Shown piece by piece: positions 53,653 to 62,302 of a DNA stretch of 64,000 nt. This stretch comes from an uncultured Dorea sp. (GTDB taxonomy: Bacteria; Bacillota; Clostridia; Lachnospirales; Lachnospiraceae), in contig UQRE01000001.1 of NCBI GenBank assembly GCA_900543415.1, forward strand, positions 114,606 to 178,605. Reading direction: 5' to 3'. Below the pieces are notes generated by a model. It ran no database searches. It saw only the letters and a list, made by a program, of their open reading frames with translations, and was not told the DNA's origin. Each line of letters starts with the position of its first letter. The first letter of the stretch is position 1. The position numbers and the translations under genes were made by a program.

Positions 53653-54090
53653 ATGACAAAAGATGTGTTACTTAAGATTTCCGGACTTCATTATGCAATG
53701 ATGGAAGATACAGAAGAAAGCGAACCCATCGAGGTCATTACACCTGCTTCCTATTACTTGAAAAACGGAAAACACTATGTGATCTATGAAGAAGTAGTAG
53801 AGGGATTTCCGGGAACAATAAAGAATAAAATACGCATGACCGGAGACGAAGTCCTTGAGATCATGAAAAGCGGGATTGCTGACGCGCACATGGTTTTTGA
53901 AAAAGGAAAGATTCATGCGTTTTCCTATGAAACTCCGTATGGAGAACTTTCAATGGGAATCTTTACCAGAGATATTATCTTCACAGAAGAAGAGAATCGC
54001 ATGACGATCGCTGTGAATTATGAATTGGATATCAATGGAGAAAAAGCTTCTGATTGCGATATCCATATTGAGATCAAAGCAAAAAAATAG
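53653..54090 (+). CDS. DUF1934 (YwiB-like) protein
   Basis: 145-residue calycin-like beta-barrel protein of unknown function: VLLKISGLHYAMMEDTEESE at the start, a TPASYYLKNGKHYVIYEE strand pair, and IAVNYELDINGEKASDCDIH at the end. Co-transcribed with pfkA (5-base gap) and followed by a terminator. Confidence 0.88.
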   Translation: MTKDVLLKISGLHYAMMEDTEESEPIEVITPASYYLKNGKHYVIYEEVVEGFPGTIKNKIRMTGDEVLEIMKSGIADAHMVFEKGKIHAFSYETPYGELSMGIFTRDIIFTEEENRMTIAVNYELDINGEKASDCDIHIEIKAKK

Positions 54091-54172
54091 AGCAATAATC
54101 AAGGAAAGATTGTTGCGATAAGGGTATCCTTTGTGACATTATCACAGAAAAAGAATAAGATAAATGATATAA

Positions 54173-54202
54173 CAGATGTAGGATGATTCCTGCATCTGTT
54201 TT
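54173..54202 (+). terminator. Terminator after pfkA-DUF1934
   Basis: CAGATGTAGGA and TCCTGCATCTG (one G-U pair) around TGAT, followed by TTTT. It separates this unit from the redox operon that starts at 54263. Confidence 0.8.
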
Positions 54203-54262
54203 GGGTTCAGCAGGAAAAAGTCTCCTAAAAGAATATATTATAAGATGAAAGAGGAACTATAT

Positions 54263-54463
54263 ATGAGTGATAAAATGAAAAAAGGAATCCGTAAAGCTGC
54301 TTTTATAGTAGGCGGTATGGTACTTGGGCTGGCATATTACTATTTTGTGGGATGTAAAACCGGTGGATGAGGGATAACCTCCAATCCGGTGATGACAACG
54401 CTGTATATGGGTGTTGTTGGATGGCTGTTATCAGGAATATTTGAAAAGGATGGTGAAAAGTAA
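54263..54463 (+). CDS. Candidate selenoprotein: small two-helix membrane protein with in-frame TGA
   Basis: 66 residues if the TGA at 54368-54370 is read as selenocysteine (Sec36). A first membrane helix (about 12-29) ends at C31, giving CKTGG-Sec-GITSNP, then a second helix (about 43-58) and a short charged tail. The pattern resembles small DUF6132-like proteins (as I recall them) that have Cys at this place. Three points argue for decoding: the frame after TGA stays protein-like with the ITSNP motif, it ends at a TAA overlapping the next gene's ATG (TAATG), and a stem-loop of suitable geometry follows. AGAGGA lies 7 bases before the ATG. The next genes are CcdA and TlpA types, so a redox role is likely. 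The alternative is a 35-residue truncated product or a nonsense mutation. Confidence 0.7.
54368..54419 (+). promoter_or_regulatory. Candidate bacterial SECIS element
   Basis: After the TGA, 54393-54401 can pair with 54411-54419 (nine pairs, including three to four G-U) around the loop UGUAUAUGG (54402-54410). The loop starts about 32 bases after the UGA and has G as its second base. This fits the general description of bacterial SECIS elements (loop roughly 16-37 bases downstream, G among the first two loop bases). Pairing drawn by eye. Confidence 0.5.
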
Positions 54464-55125
54464 TGCAGTATGCAGTTTCTTTTCTGGAAGGGATTATTAC
54501 CTTTATTTCGCCGTGTCTTCTTCCAATGCTTCCGCTTTATATTTCGTACTTTGCAGGAGGCGGGGAACGAAGTACAGGGAAAACATTGAGAGGCGCATTT
54601 GGATTTGTGACAGGATTTACAATCGTATTTATGGCATTGGGAGCGTTGGCAGGAACGCTTGGCGGTTTCTTAAGAGAATATCAGACGGTAGTGAACGTCG
54701 TTTCGGGATTGATCGTTATTTTCTTTGGACTTAATTTTCTCGGTGTATTGAAGTTTAATTTATTCAAGGGAATTCAAAGGGATGTGAATACCGATAATAT
54801 GGGGGTCTTGTCAGCGTTTGTATTCGGAGTGGTTTTCTCCATAGGTTGGACGCCTTGTGTAGGAACCTTCCTCGGCTCTGCTTTAATGCTTGCGTCACAG
54901 CAAAGTCACGCGGCAGCGGGAGTGCTCATGCTTCTGGTATATTCGCTTGGGCTTGGAATCCCATTTGTCCTTTCAGCAGTATTGATCGATTATCTGAAAA
55001 CTGCATTTGACTGGATCAAGAAGCATTATAAAATAATTAATGGAATCAGCGGAGGCTTGTTGATTTTTATTGGTGTTATGATGGCGACAGGAGCTTTTGG
55101 TCGATTGATGAGTTTATTTAGTTAG
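54463..55125 (+). CDS. ccdA: CcdA-type thiol-disulfide electron transporter
   Basis: 220-residue membrane protein with six helices and two conserved cysteines, SPCLLP (C18) and GWTPCVG (C132), as in CcdA/DsbD cores that pass electrons from cytoplasmic thioredoxin to outside thiol proteins. Its ATG overlaps the TAA of the preceding TGA-containing gene, so translation is coupled. The TlpA gene follows after 8 bases and is its likely electron acceptor. Confidence 0.92.
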   Translation: MQYAVSFLEGIITFISPCLLPMLPLYISYFAGGGERSTGKTLRGAFGFVTGFTIVFMALGALAGTLGGFLREYQTVVNVVSGLIVIFFGLNFLGVLKFNLFKGIQRDVNTDNMGVLSAFVFGVVFSIGWTPCVGTFLGSALMLASQQSHAAAGVLMLLVYSLGLGIPFVLSAVLIDYLKTAFDWIKKHYKIINGISGGLLIFIGVMMATGAFGRLMSLFS

Positions 55126-55133
55126 GAGATATT

Positions 55134-55727
55134 ATGGATAAAAAGAAAAAATTGTTGATTATGTTGCTTGTATTTGTTCTTTTGCTGGGAGGCGCCTCGG
55201 TATTATATAAGCAACTCGGGAAAAATGCGGATGCAAACCAGCTGGCTTCCGAAACGGATGTCGCTTCTGAGGAACAGGATGATAAAGACGAAGCAGAGAA
55301 TGAAAAGGCGATGGCGCCTGATATGACAGTTTATGACCGGGATGGCAAAGAAGTGCATCTGTCAGATTATATTGGGAAACCGATTGTGCTAAACTTCTGG
55401 GCAAGCTGGTGCGGACCATGCCAGATGGAAATGCCGGATTTTAATGAGAAGTATCAGGAGCTTGGAGAAGAAGTACAGTTTTTAATGATCAATATGACAG
55501 ATGGGTCAAGAGAAACTGTGGAAAAAGCGTCAGCATTTATAGAAGAACAAGGATATGGATTTCCGGTTTTTTATGATACAGAGTTTGATGCGGCGAATAC
55601 CTACGGAGCAAGTTCTTTGCCGACAACATTTTTTATTGATGCGCAAGGTAAAGTAACTGCGCAGGCAAAAGGTGCGATTGATGGAGAGACCTTGCAGAGA
55701 GGAATTGATATGATCACAGGAAAATAG
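55134..55727 (+). CDS. Membrane-anchored TlpA/ResA-type thioredoxin
   Basis: 197 residues: one N-terminal membrane anchor (about 5-24), an acidic linker (35-60) and an extracytoplasmic thioredoxin fold with WASWCGPC (C93, C96) and the cis-proline region SSLPTTFFID. It reduces disulfides outside the cell, probably fed by the adjacent CcdA protein. The third gene of the redox operon. Confidence 0.92.
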   Translation: MDKKKKLLIMLLVFVLLLGGASVLYKQLGKNADANQLASETDVASEEQDDKDEAENEKAMAPDMTVYDRDGKEVHLSDYIGKPIVLNFWASWCGPCQMEMPDFNEKYQELGEEVQFLMINMTDGSRETVEKASAFIEEQGYGFPVFYDTEFDAANTYGASSLPTTFFIDAQGKVTAQAKGAIDGETLQRGIDMITGK

Positions 55728-55759
55728 AAAGAAATAGCAGATAGAAAAATAATAAAAGA

Positions 55760-55787
55760 AAGCCGGAGGGGGGCGGTCCCCCGGCTT
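55760..55787 (-). terminator. GC-rich hairpin between convergent genes
   Basis: AAGCCGG and CCGGCTT with inner G5/C5 pairing; the minus strand side runs into TTTCTTTTATTATT, so it probably ends leftward transcription and may block the tlpA transcript too. Confidence 0.7.
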
Positions 55788-55819
55788 GTGCTTGGTGTAT
55801 TGATTCCTCGTCGAGCTTG

Positions 55820-56425
55820 TTAATTGATACCTTTGTACAGATTCTCTAACAGGGTAAGAAGTTCTTCCTCCGGGATACTGCTGCTGTCTACGCAGATAGT
55901 GTACTGGCTCATATCCGTCCATTTCTCATCGGTATAGAATTCATAATAACACTTGCGCTGTTTATCCATGCGGCGGATGAGAGAACGGGCATTTTTCTCG
56001 TCGGTAGAGGCGCGGGAAGCAATGGTTCTGATCCTTTCTTCCAGAGGCGCATATACGAATACACTGCGGCAATTATCCTTATCCCGCAGAATGTAGTTTG
56101 CACATCTTCCTACAATAATGCAGTCCTCTGTCTCTGCAAGTTCGCGGATAATCTCTTCTTGTGCATCAAACAATACATCGTTGATAGGTTCTGAACGATA
56201 TTGAGGAGACATTTGATATTCGTCCTCTACCGGGTATCTCCACATACTTGCTCTTTTTTCATCCACTTTGACAAGTTCCTCATAAGGGATACCCTTGCGT
56301 TCACTTGCCAGTTTTAAAAGTTCACTGTCATAGAAACGGATTCCGAGTCTTTCGGACAATGCTTTTCCGAGTCTTCTCCCGTTGCTTCCATACAGTCGGT
56401 TAATAGTAATGATACGTCCACTCAT
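55820..56425 (-). CDS. Cytidylate kinase-like family protein
   Basis: 201-residue P-loop kinase-like protein. It begins IITINRLYGSNGRRLGKALS, where the usual GxxGxGK is altered, and continues with ERLGIRFYDSELLKLA, CIIVGRCANYIL and a lid with multiple Arg (RSLIRRMDKQRKCYYEFYT). This is the Cytidylate_kin2 type common in Clostridia; substrate not established. GAAGGAGGAAGG precedes the ATG. Confidence 0.87.
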   Translation of the reverse strand: MSGRIITINRLYGSNGRRLGKALSERLGIRFYDSELLKLASERKGIPYEELVKVDEKRASMWRYPVEDEYQMSPQYRSEPINDVLFDAQEEIIRELAETEDCIIVGRCANYILRDKDNCRSVFVYAPLEERIRTIASRASTDEKNARSLIRRMDKQRKCYYEFYTDEKWTDMSQYTICVDSSSIPEEELLTLLENLYKGIN

Positions 56426-56580
56426 GATCCTTCCTCCTTCTGTCCGGCGGTAGAATTGTAGAAGTGCAAAGCACGAAAAAGTCGCCAGACATCTTTTGAC
56501 ACTGTAATTATGTATATATTATAGCACAATTCAGATAAAAAAGGCAAAAATTTCATGCAATAATAAAAATATAAATAAAA

Positions 56581-56604
56581 AAGACAGGCAAATCAACCTG
56601 TCTT
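56581..56604 (-). terminator. Terminator of the 56627 gene
   Basis: AAGACAGG and CCTGTCTT pair; on the minus strand TTTTTTAT follows. Upstream of 55820's gene, 56426-56580 is AT-rich and I see no gene in it. Confidence 0.8.
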
Positions 56605-56626
56605 AATTAGTAACTCGTCTGTAATC

Positions 56627-57067
56627 CTATTTGTTTCTCAGTCTTGCAAAGAAGCCTTTTTTCTTCTCCGGTGTTTCCAGCGGACCTCTAAGCCCTTTAA
56701 CTCCGGTTATGTAAATACCACTGATCGTAGCTTTTACTTCTTTCTTTACAGGAATGATCGGATAAATCTGTGCGTCGCACATTAAAGTCATAACCTTTGG
56801 TCCGACTTTTGCTTTGACAACCGGCACTTTTGAGCGTCGAAGATACTTCGGTGTGTTCTCGACAACGATTGGCGGGAATCCGGCATCTCTTAAGCGGACA
56901 CGTCCTTTATCAATGATCAACATGGAAACAGTCTGTTTGACAGCATCTAATTGCTCCTGCTGTTCTGCCTGTTTTTTCTCTGCTTTTTTTCCGAGAAAAT
57001 ATAATACGATACAAGCAATGATCAAAATCGCTAAGATAACTAATAATACAATCGTAACTTTACTCAC
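56627..57067 (-). CDS. Single-pass membrane protein of unknown function
   Basis: 146 residues: N-terminal membrane helix (about 4-26, VTIVLLVILAILIIACIVLY), a Lys/Gln/Glu-rich coiled segment (27-48), then a soluble domain (LIIDKGRVRLRDAGFPPIVV, VVKAKVGPKVMTLMCDAQIY) and a basic C-terminus. A GTG start at 57067 is chosen because AGGAGG lies 6 bases upstream; an ATG 36 bases earlier adds a sequence overlapping that ribosome site. Family not recognised. Confidence 0.75.
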   Translation of the reverse strand: MSKVTIVLLVILAILIIACIVLYFLGKKAEKKQAEQQEQLDAVKQTVSMLIIDKGRVRLRDAGFPPIVVENTPKYLRRSKVPVVKAKVGPKVMTLMCDAQIYPIIPVKKEVKATISGIYITGVKGLRGPLETPEKKKGFFARLRNK

Positions 57068-57287
57068 GGCTAACCTCCTACAAATCTTTTTCACGAACTC
57101 CATTGTATCATACCTTAGTAGACAAGCGCAAGAGATTTGCAGGTTATTTGAATGGTTATTTAGCGGAAATTAACAGAGTATAATATGAAATAAGTGTGAA
57201 AAAGGTTTTCACGGGAGGGAGAATATGTTATAACATAAGAAGTGCCTGTAAAGAGGCAAAGAAAGAGTTGAATAGATGAGGTGTATT

Positions 57288-58343
57288 ATGAGAAAGACAA
57301 TAGTGGCTTTACTGACAGGTGTTATGGCTTCTGCGCTTCTTATGTCAGGATGTCAGGCGAGCAAAGGGCTTGAGAATGATGATATTAAGATTACCCAGTA
57401 TAAGGGTGTGGAGATTGATGAAGTAGAGAAAGCTTCAGAGATTACAGATGATGATGTAGATGCGTATATCCAGTCTATGCAGGAATCAAAAGCGGAAGTG
57501 ACAGAGATCACAGACCGTGCAGTAGAAGATGGGGATACGGTAAGTATTGATTTTGTCGGTAAGATGAACGGAGAAGAATTTGAAGGCGGTTCTGCGCAAG
57601 ATTATTCTCTGACGATCGGTTCCGGTGTATTTATCGAAGGGTTTGAAGAGAGTGTGATCGGACATAAAGCAGGGGAGACTTATGACTGGAACGGAAAATT
57701 CCCTGAGGATTACGGCAATGCGGAGATGGCAGGAAAAGATGTTGTATTTACGATCACAGTTAATGCCATTACAAAAGAAGATGTGCCGGAGCTTAATGAT
57801 AAATTTGTAAAATCAGTATCTGAAAAATCCAAGACAGTAAAAGAGTATAAAAAAGAAGTAAAAGAATTGCTTCAGAAGGATGCGGAAACTTCTTATGAAT
57901 ATTCCATAGAAACTGCTGTGTGGGAAAAAGTAATGGACAACACAGAAGTGAAGAAGTATCCGAAAAAAGAAATGAACGCAACGAAAGAAAACTGGATCAA
58001 GCAGTATCAGACAGCGGCTGAATATTACCAGATGGAATATGAGACATTTATTGAAGAACAGATGGGTATGACAGTAGAAGACTTCGAGAAACAGATCGAC
58101 ACTGCGGTGAAAGAAACGCTCAAAGAGCAGATGGCTGTTGAGGCAATTGCGGACAAAGAGAAGATCAAGCTGGACGATAAAATGTACAAGAAAGAATTGA
58201 AAAATATTGTCAGTGATTATGGCTATGAAAATGTGGATGCTTTAAAAGAAGCTGTTGAGGAAAAAGATCTCAAGAAAGAAGCGTTAAAAAATATCGTGAA
58301 AGAAAAAGTAGCTGAAAGCTGTATTCAGGTGAAATCAAAATAA
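57288..58343 (+). CDS. Trigger-factor-like FKBP peptidyl-prolyl isomerase lipoprotein
   Basis: 351 residues. A lipoprotein signal peptide ends at LLMSGC (C22), so the protein is anchored outside the membrane. It then has an FKBP domain (about 80-165; VEDGDTVSIDFVGKMNGEEF, GSGVFIEGFEESVIGHKAGE) and a C-terminal helical chaperone region similar to that of trigger factor, but not the N-terminal ribosome-binding domain. It probably folds secreted proteins. ATG at 57288 after GAGGTG; an earlier in-frame ATG (57276) lacks a ribosome site. Confidence 0.88.
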   Translation: MRKTIVALLTGVMASALLMSGCQASKGLENDDIKITQYKGVEIDEVEKASEITDDDVDAYIQSMQESKAEVTEITDRAVEDGDTVSIDFVGKMNGEEFEGGSAQDYSLTIGSGVFIEGFEESVIGHKAGETYDWNGKFPEDYGNAEMAGKDVVFTITVNAITKEDVPELNDKFVKSVSEKSKTVKEYKKEVKELLQKDAETSYEYSIETAVWEKVMDNTEVKKYPKKEMNATKENWIKQYQTAAEYYQMEYETFIEEQMGMTVEDFEKQIDTAVKETLKEQMAVEAIADKEKIKLDDKMYKKELKNIVSDYGYENVDALKEAVEEKDLKKEALKNIVKEKVAESCIQVKSK

Positions 58344-58350
58344 AGAAAGA

Positions 58351-58381
58351 AAAAGACCGGTCTAATCAGCCGGTCTTTTTT
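58351..58381. terminator. Terminator shared by convergent genes
   Basis: GACCGG and CCGGTC around TCTAATCAG with six T; the stop codon of the leftward AraC gene lies inside it. Confidence 0.85.
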
Positions 58382-59426
58382 GTCCCCTTTTTCGATATTG
58401 ACCGGGTGTCATTCCGGTTTCTTTTTTAAAGATGCGGATAAATGTCTCTGTATTTTCATAGCCGAGACTCAGAGAAATGTCGTTGACGGTGTCTGTTGTA
58501 TTTACGAGAAGGCGCTCGCCCTTTCGCACGCGCAGCGCACGTTTCCATTCACTGAATCCCATGCCGGTTGTATTTTTGATCAACTTAGAACAATAAGAGA
58601 GGGAAAAACCAAAGTGGCGGGAAATATCCGTAAGCGTTACGGTATCAATGTGCTCTTGGATATAATTCAGCACAAGAAAATCATCCAGTCCGCGAGTATG
58701 ACTTGAGGAATACGAAGACTCCATTGTGTCTTGAAATCTGCGCATCATATCTGCGCTTAAGTAAGTCATCATTCCGATAAGGATCTGATCAGAAAAAGCA
58801 TCGTGATTCAAATGCTCATAATACATTTTAAGTGCGAAAGATTTCCAGTAATCTTTTGTGTGGTATACAAGATATTCTAAGCGGTGCTGGTTGTAAAGAC
58901 CCTCTTTAAAGAACTGGCTTTGCAGGTTGTTTCCGCTGGCAAGCGGAAGAAACATCTGGTGAAATGTCTTCTGCTGAATCAAAATATTAAAAACAACGGC
59001 CTGATCCTGAAAAACCTCCATAGTATGATAAATCCCCGGGGCAATGAAAATCACATCCCCTTCTGAGAAATGTTTCCGAGTTGTACCGATGTTCTGGGTA
59101 CATGTTCCATGATATACAAATACAATTTCAAAAAAATTATGGCGATGAAGAAATGTGGGAGTGTAGCGGTTATGTCGGCTGATATACACATTTCGCTGTT
59201 CGCCTTCTTTAAAATATTCCTCATCGTTCATCTCGTAAGAAATAATCTCAGGAAGAAGCTCCGGGATTACGAGGTGACGGCGTATGGCGTCCTCTTTATC
59301 CACACCGGATAAGAAAGCTTGAAGCCCTCGGGAGGAGTGTCCGGCTTCATAGTGATCTCTATAAAATTTCTCGTCTTCATTTAATTGAAAAATCTGTTTT
59401 TCCAGCGTTTTGTATCTTACATCCAT
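58362..59426 (-). CDS. AraC family transcriptional regulator with cupin sensor
   Basis: 354 residues. The central cupin domain (about 85-165; TFLHRHNFFEIVFVYHGTC, SEGDVIFIAPGIYHTMEV) would bind a sugar, and the C-terminal pair of helix-turn-helices (about 250-350; TLTDISRHFGFSLSYCSKLI, SLGYENTETFIRIFKKETGM) binds DNA. It is divergent from the transporter and glycosidase operon starting at 59652, its likely target. AAAGGATAACAAT before the ATG. Confidence 0.9.
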   Translation of the reverse strand: MDVRYKTLEKQIFQLNEDEKFYRDHYEAGHSSRGLQAFLSGVDKEDAIRRHLVIPELLPEIISYEMNDEEYFKEGEQRNVYISRHNRYTPTFLHRHNFFEIVFVYHGTCTQNIGTTRKHFSEGDVIFIAPGIYHTMEVFQDQAVVFNILIQQKTFHQMFLPLASGNNLQSQFFKEGLYNQHRLEYLVYHTKDYWKSFALKMYYEHLNHDAFSDQILIGMMTYLSADMMRRFQDTMESSYSSSHTRGLDDFLVLNYIQEHIDTVTLTDISRHFGFSLSYCSKLIKNTTGMGFSEWKRALRVRKGERLLVNTTDTVNDISLSLGYENTETFIRIFKKETGMTPGQYRKRGQKRPAD

Positions 59427-59556
59427 ATTGTTATCCTTTTCATGTAAGTATGTCCGGGTTTTTGTCTGTTTATTGTTTTGTTCCGTTCGATTTTATGTTA
59501 TCTTATATTTTCCCATAGAGGACAAAAAAAGTCAATTATATGGACTAATGTGCTAA

Positions 59557-59585
59557 TTAAAAATCGTAAAAGATTTGTATATAAT
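59557..59585 (+). promoter_or_regulatory. Promoter of the glycoside operon
   Basis: TATAAT (59580-59585) with only a weak -35, TTAAAA (59557-59562) 17 bases upstream. The weak -35 fits AraC-dependent activation. Confidence 0.6.
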
Positions 59586-59651
59586 ACAGACATTGATTCA
59601 TGCAAATGCAGGTTGAAATGTAGTGTACGAGAGAGGAAAGGTGTGAGAAAA

Positions 59652-61022
59652 ATGGAACAATTGCAGAATTCAAAGACTGTGACCAGAGGATTTCTGTACA
59701 GACAGAGATTCGGGTATGGATTGGGAGATTTTGCCTGTAACCTGATCTGGCAGGTCATATCCTTATATTTACTTTATTTTTATACAGATGTTGTGCATTT
59801 GGATGCAAAAGCAATTGCTGCAATGTTTGTTGTGTGTCGGGTGATCGATGCGATTACAGATGTGTTGGTGGGATTTGCCATTGACAAGACGAGGACGAAA
59901 TGGGGGAAGAGCAGACCGTGGTTCTTGTTCGGGGCAATTCCATTTGCCATTTCCGCGTTTCTGGCATTTAGCGTGCCGGACATATCGCCGGATGGGAAGC
60001 TGGTTTACGCCTATGCGACTTATATTTTCCTGTCCTTTATGTATACGGTGGTAAATATTCCGCTGGCATCTATTTTACCGACTTTGACGGACGATATGAA
60101 CGAGAGAACGGTGTTGGCAAAATGGAGAAAATTCTTGGCATTTCTCGGTTCATCCATTGTTTCTGTTACGGCATTGACGCTCGTAGAAGTGACCGGACGG
60201 GGACAGGAAGCGCTGGGCTTTCGGATTGTGATGGGAATGTTTGGCGTTGTTGGATGTGTGTGCTTTTTCCTGACATTTTTCCTTGTAAGAGAAAATAATC
60301 TTCAGGAAAATGTGAAAAGTGCAACTTTGAAGGAAACGATACATTCGCTCGGCCAGAATACTCCTTGGAAATTATTTGCGCTGAATATTATGTTTATGTG
60401 GACCGGATATTTCCTTCAGTCTTCGGCTCTGGTCTACTACTATAAATATTATATCGGAAGTACATCTATGGCTTCCCTTGTGGCAACGATCATGACGATG
60501 ATTCCGATGGCGGCAAACTTAATGGTTCCTTTTCTGGCGAAGAGGCTTGGGAAGCGAAATCTGTATTCCGGTGCGGCGGCAGTGCAGTTCCTCGGTCTTG
60601 TGGTAATCCTTGCAGGAGGTTTTCATACGGGAATCATTGTTGCAGGTGCAGTAATCTCAGCGTGTGGTTATGGAGTAAAGGAAAGTATTTACTTCTCCAT
60701 GCAGGCAGACCCGGTAGACTACGGAGAATGGAAGACGGGAATTCAGGCAACCGGTACGCTGTCATCTCTGAATGGTTTCCTCGGAAAAGTCGCACAGGCG
60801 GCAGCAGGAGGAATCTCCGGACTGCTTCTTGCATGGGGAGCGTATGATTCGACGGCGGTTACGCAGACAGCAGAAGCGTTAACCGCAATCAAAGCAATGT
60901 ATCTCTATATTCCAATGATCTTGCTTGTGTGTTCTATCGTTACGATGCATTTTTACAAATTAGATAAACAGTTCCCTCAGATTCAGAAGGAATTGGAAGA
61001 TAGAAGAAAGGAAAAAAGGTAA
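59652..61022 (+). CDS. GPH-type sugar:cation symporter (MFS)
   Basis: 456-residue membrane protein with 12 helices of the glycoside-pentoside-hexuronide family: start RFGYGLGDFACNLIWQVISL, loop DKTRTKWGKSRPWFLFGAIP, and KESIYFSMQADPVDYGEWKT late in the protein. It probably imports a glycoside or oligosaccharide. The ATG at 59652 follows GAGGAAAGGTG; the longer upstream frame overlaps the promoter. First gene of a three-gene operon. Confidence 0.91.
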   Translation: MEQLQNSKTVTRGFLYRQRFGYGLGDFACNLIWQVISLYLLYFYTDVVHLDAKAIAAMFVVCRVIDAITDVLVGFAIDKTRTKWGKSRPWFLFGAIPFAISAFLAFSVPDISPDGKLVYAYATYIFLSFMYTVVNIPLASILPTLTDDMNERTVLAKWRKFLAFLGSSIVSVTALTLVEVTGRGQEALGFRIVMGMFGVVGCVCFFLTFFLVRENNLQENVKSATLKETIHSLGQNTPWKLFALNIMFMWTGYFLQSSALVYYYKYYIGSTSMASLVATIMTMIPMAANLMVPFLAKRLGKRNLYSGAAAVQFLGLVVILAGGFHTGIIVAGAVISACGYGVKESIYFSMQADPVDYGEWKTGIQATGTLSSLNGFLGKVAQAAAGGISGLLLAWGAYDSTAVTQTAEALTAIKAMYLYIPMILLVCSIVTMHFYKLDKQFPQIQKELEDRRKEKR

Positions 61023-61028
61023 ATTACA

Positions 61029-62291
61029 ATGAATGAAACAACGAATAAGAAACAGTATATGCCTTTAGTAGGGGCAGCAGGTATCGGGTCCATGCTTGGG
61101 TCCGGAATCATTATCGGATTGTCGGCAACGATCACCGTTTGGCAGAGTGGCTTAGGATTAAGTGACGGACAGGTTGGAATTTTGTCCGGTGCATTGACAT
61201 TTGCGATTGCGGCGGGCTCTCTTCTGGCAGGAAATATTACAAAAGCGTTAGGCTTGATTCGTTCTTTTAACTATTTAAATCTTCTGTATGCAGTGGGAGC
61301 ATTGATCTGTGTATTGTCCGGGAATTTCCCGGTGTTATTGGCAGGCTTGATTCTGGCAGGTTTTGCTTCAGGGTCAGATCTTCCGATCAGCTTGACGGTC
61401 ATTTCACACGATGCTCCGGATGAAAAGACATCCGCAAGTCTGGTGGCTTCTACTCAGGTATTCTGGCAGATCGGAGTGTTGGCATCTTATCTGATGGCAT
61501 TTATTGTATCTCGTACAGAGGGAGCACTGGGGGCACGAATTGTATTCGGACTTCTTGGCGGCTTTGCAGCGATTGCATTTTTATGGAGAACATTTTCACC
61601 GAAATTTAAAGAATTCCATGAAGCAGGGGATCGTTACCGGGCAGCAGAAGGAGAGACTGCTTCTGAAGAAATCTCTTTCACAAAGTTATTTAAAGGAAAA
61701 GAAAGTAAGAAATTTATTTCCTTCTTTGCATGTATTATGATCTTTTATATTTGTTGGAATCTGCTGGCAAATACATTTGGACAATTTCAGACTTATATTC
61801 TGGTAAAGGTAAATGCTTCTCAGTCTTTGGCAACAGGTTGCGGAATTATTCTGAACATTGCAGGATTAATCTGTGGTATTTTATTCGCATCTGCGGCAGG
61901 AAGTAAACATAGAAATAAATTTTTCTATGTTGGTATTGTGATTCAGGCAGCGGCTATGATCGGAATTGCACTTGGCGGCGGTTCAGTAATTATGATTGTT
62001 ATTATGATTGCTTGTTATAATATCGGAAATCAATTTGCCGGAGAATCTATTTACAAAGTTTGGACACAGGAGTCTTTCCCTGTATCAGCAAGAGCATCTA
62101 TGCAGGGATTTATTAATGGATTTTCAAGATTCTGCTGCGGATTGTTTGCACTTATCACACCGATTTTGGTGGCACCGGAGCGGATTCAGATGACGATGTA
62201 TGGATTTGCCGGAATTGTCATTGTTAGTGCGATCGCAGGTTCTTGTATGTTGAAGTTACAGAAGAAGCATGGCATTGGTCAGATGGAATAG
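61029..62291 (+). CDS. MFS transporter
   Basis: 420 residues, 12 helices with a central cytoplasmic loop (about 195-220). Sugar-porter-like features include GSGIIIGLSATITVWQSGLG at the start and WTQESFPVSARASMQGFING toward the end. A second transporter beside the GPH symporter suggests a different form of the substrate or export of a product. Six bases after the GPH gene, 11 before the glycosidase. Confidence 0.88.
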   Translation: MNETTNKKQYMPLVGAAGIGSMLGSGIIIGLSATITVWQSGLGLSDGQVGILSGALTFAIAAGSLLAGNITKALGLIRSFNYLNLLYAVGALICVLSGNFPVLLAGLILAGFASGSDLPISLTVISHDAPDEKTSASLVASTQVFWQIGVLASYLMAFIVSRTEGALGARIVFGLLGGFAAIAFLWRTFSPKFKEFHEAGDRYRAAEGETASEEISFTKLFKGKESKKFISFFACIMIFYICWNLLANTFGQFQTYILVKVNASQSLATGCGIILNIAGLICGILFASAAGSKHRNKFFYVGIVIQAAAMIGIALGGGSVIMIVIMIACYNIGNQFAGESIYKVWTQESFPVSARASMQGFINGFSRFCCGLFALITPILVAPERIQMTMYGFAGIVIVSAIAGSCMLKLQKKHGIGQME

Positions 62292-62302
62292 GAGGAAAGG
62301 TC

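Noticed and set aside
54263..54370. Ordinary 35-residue gene ending at TGA
   Set aside because: It would leave 90 bases of protein-like frame ending exactly on the ccdA start; kept only as the alternative to the selenoprotein reading.
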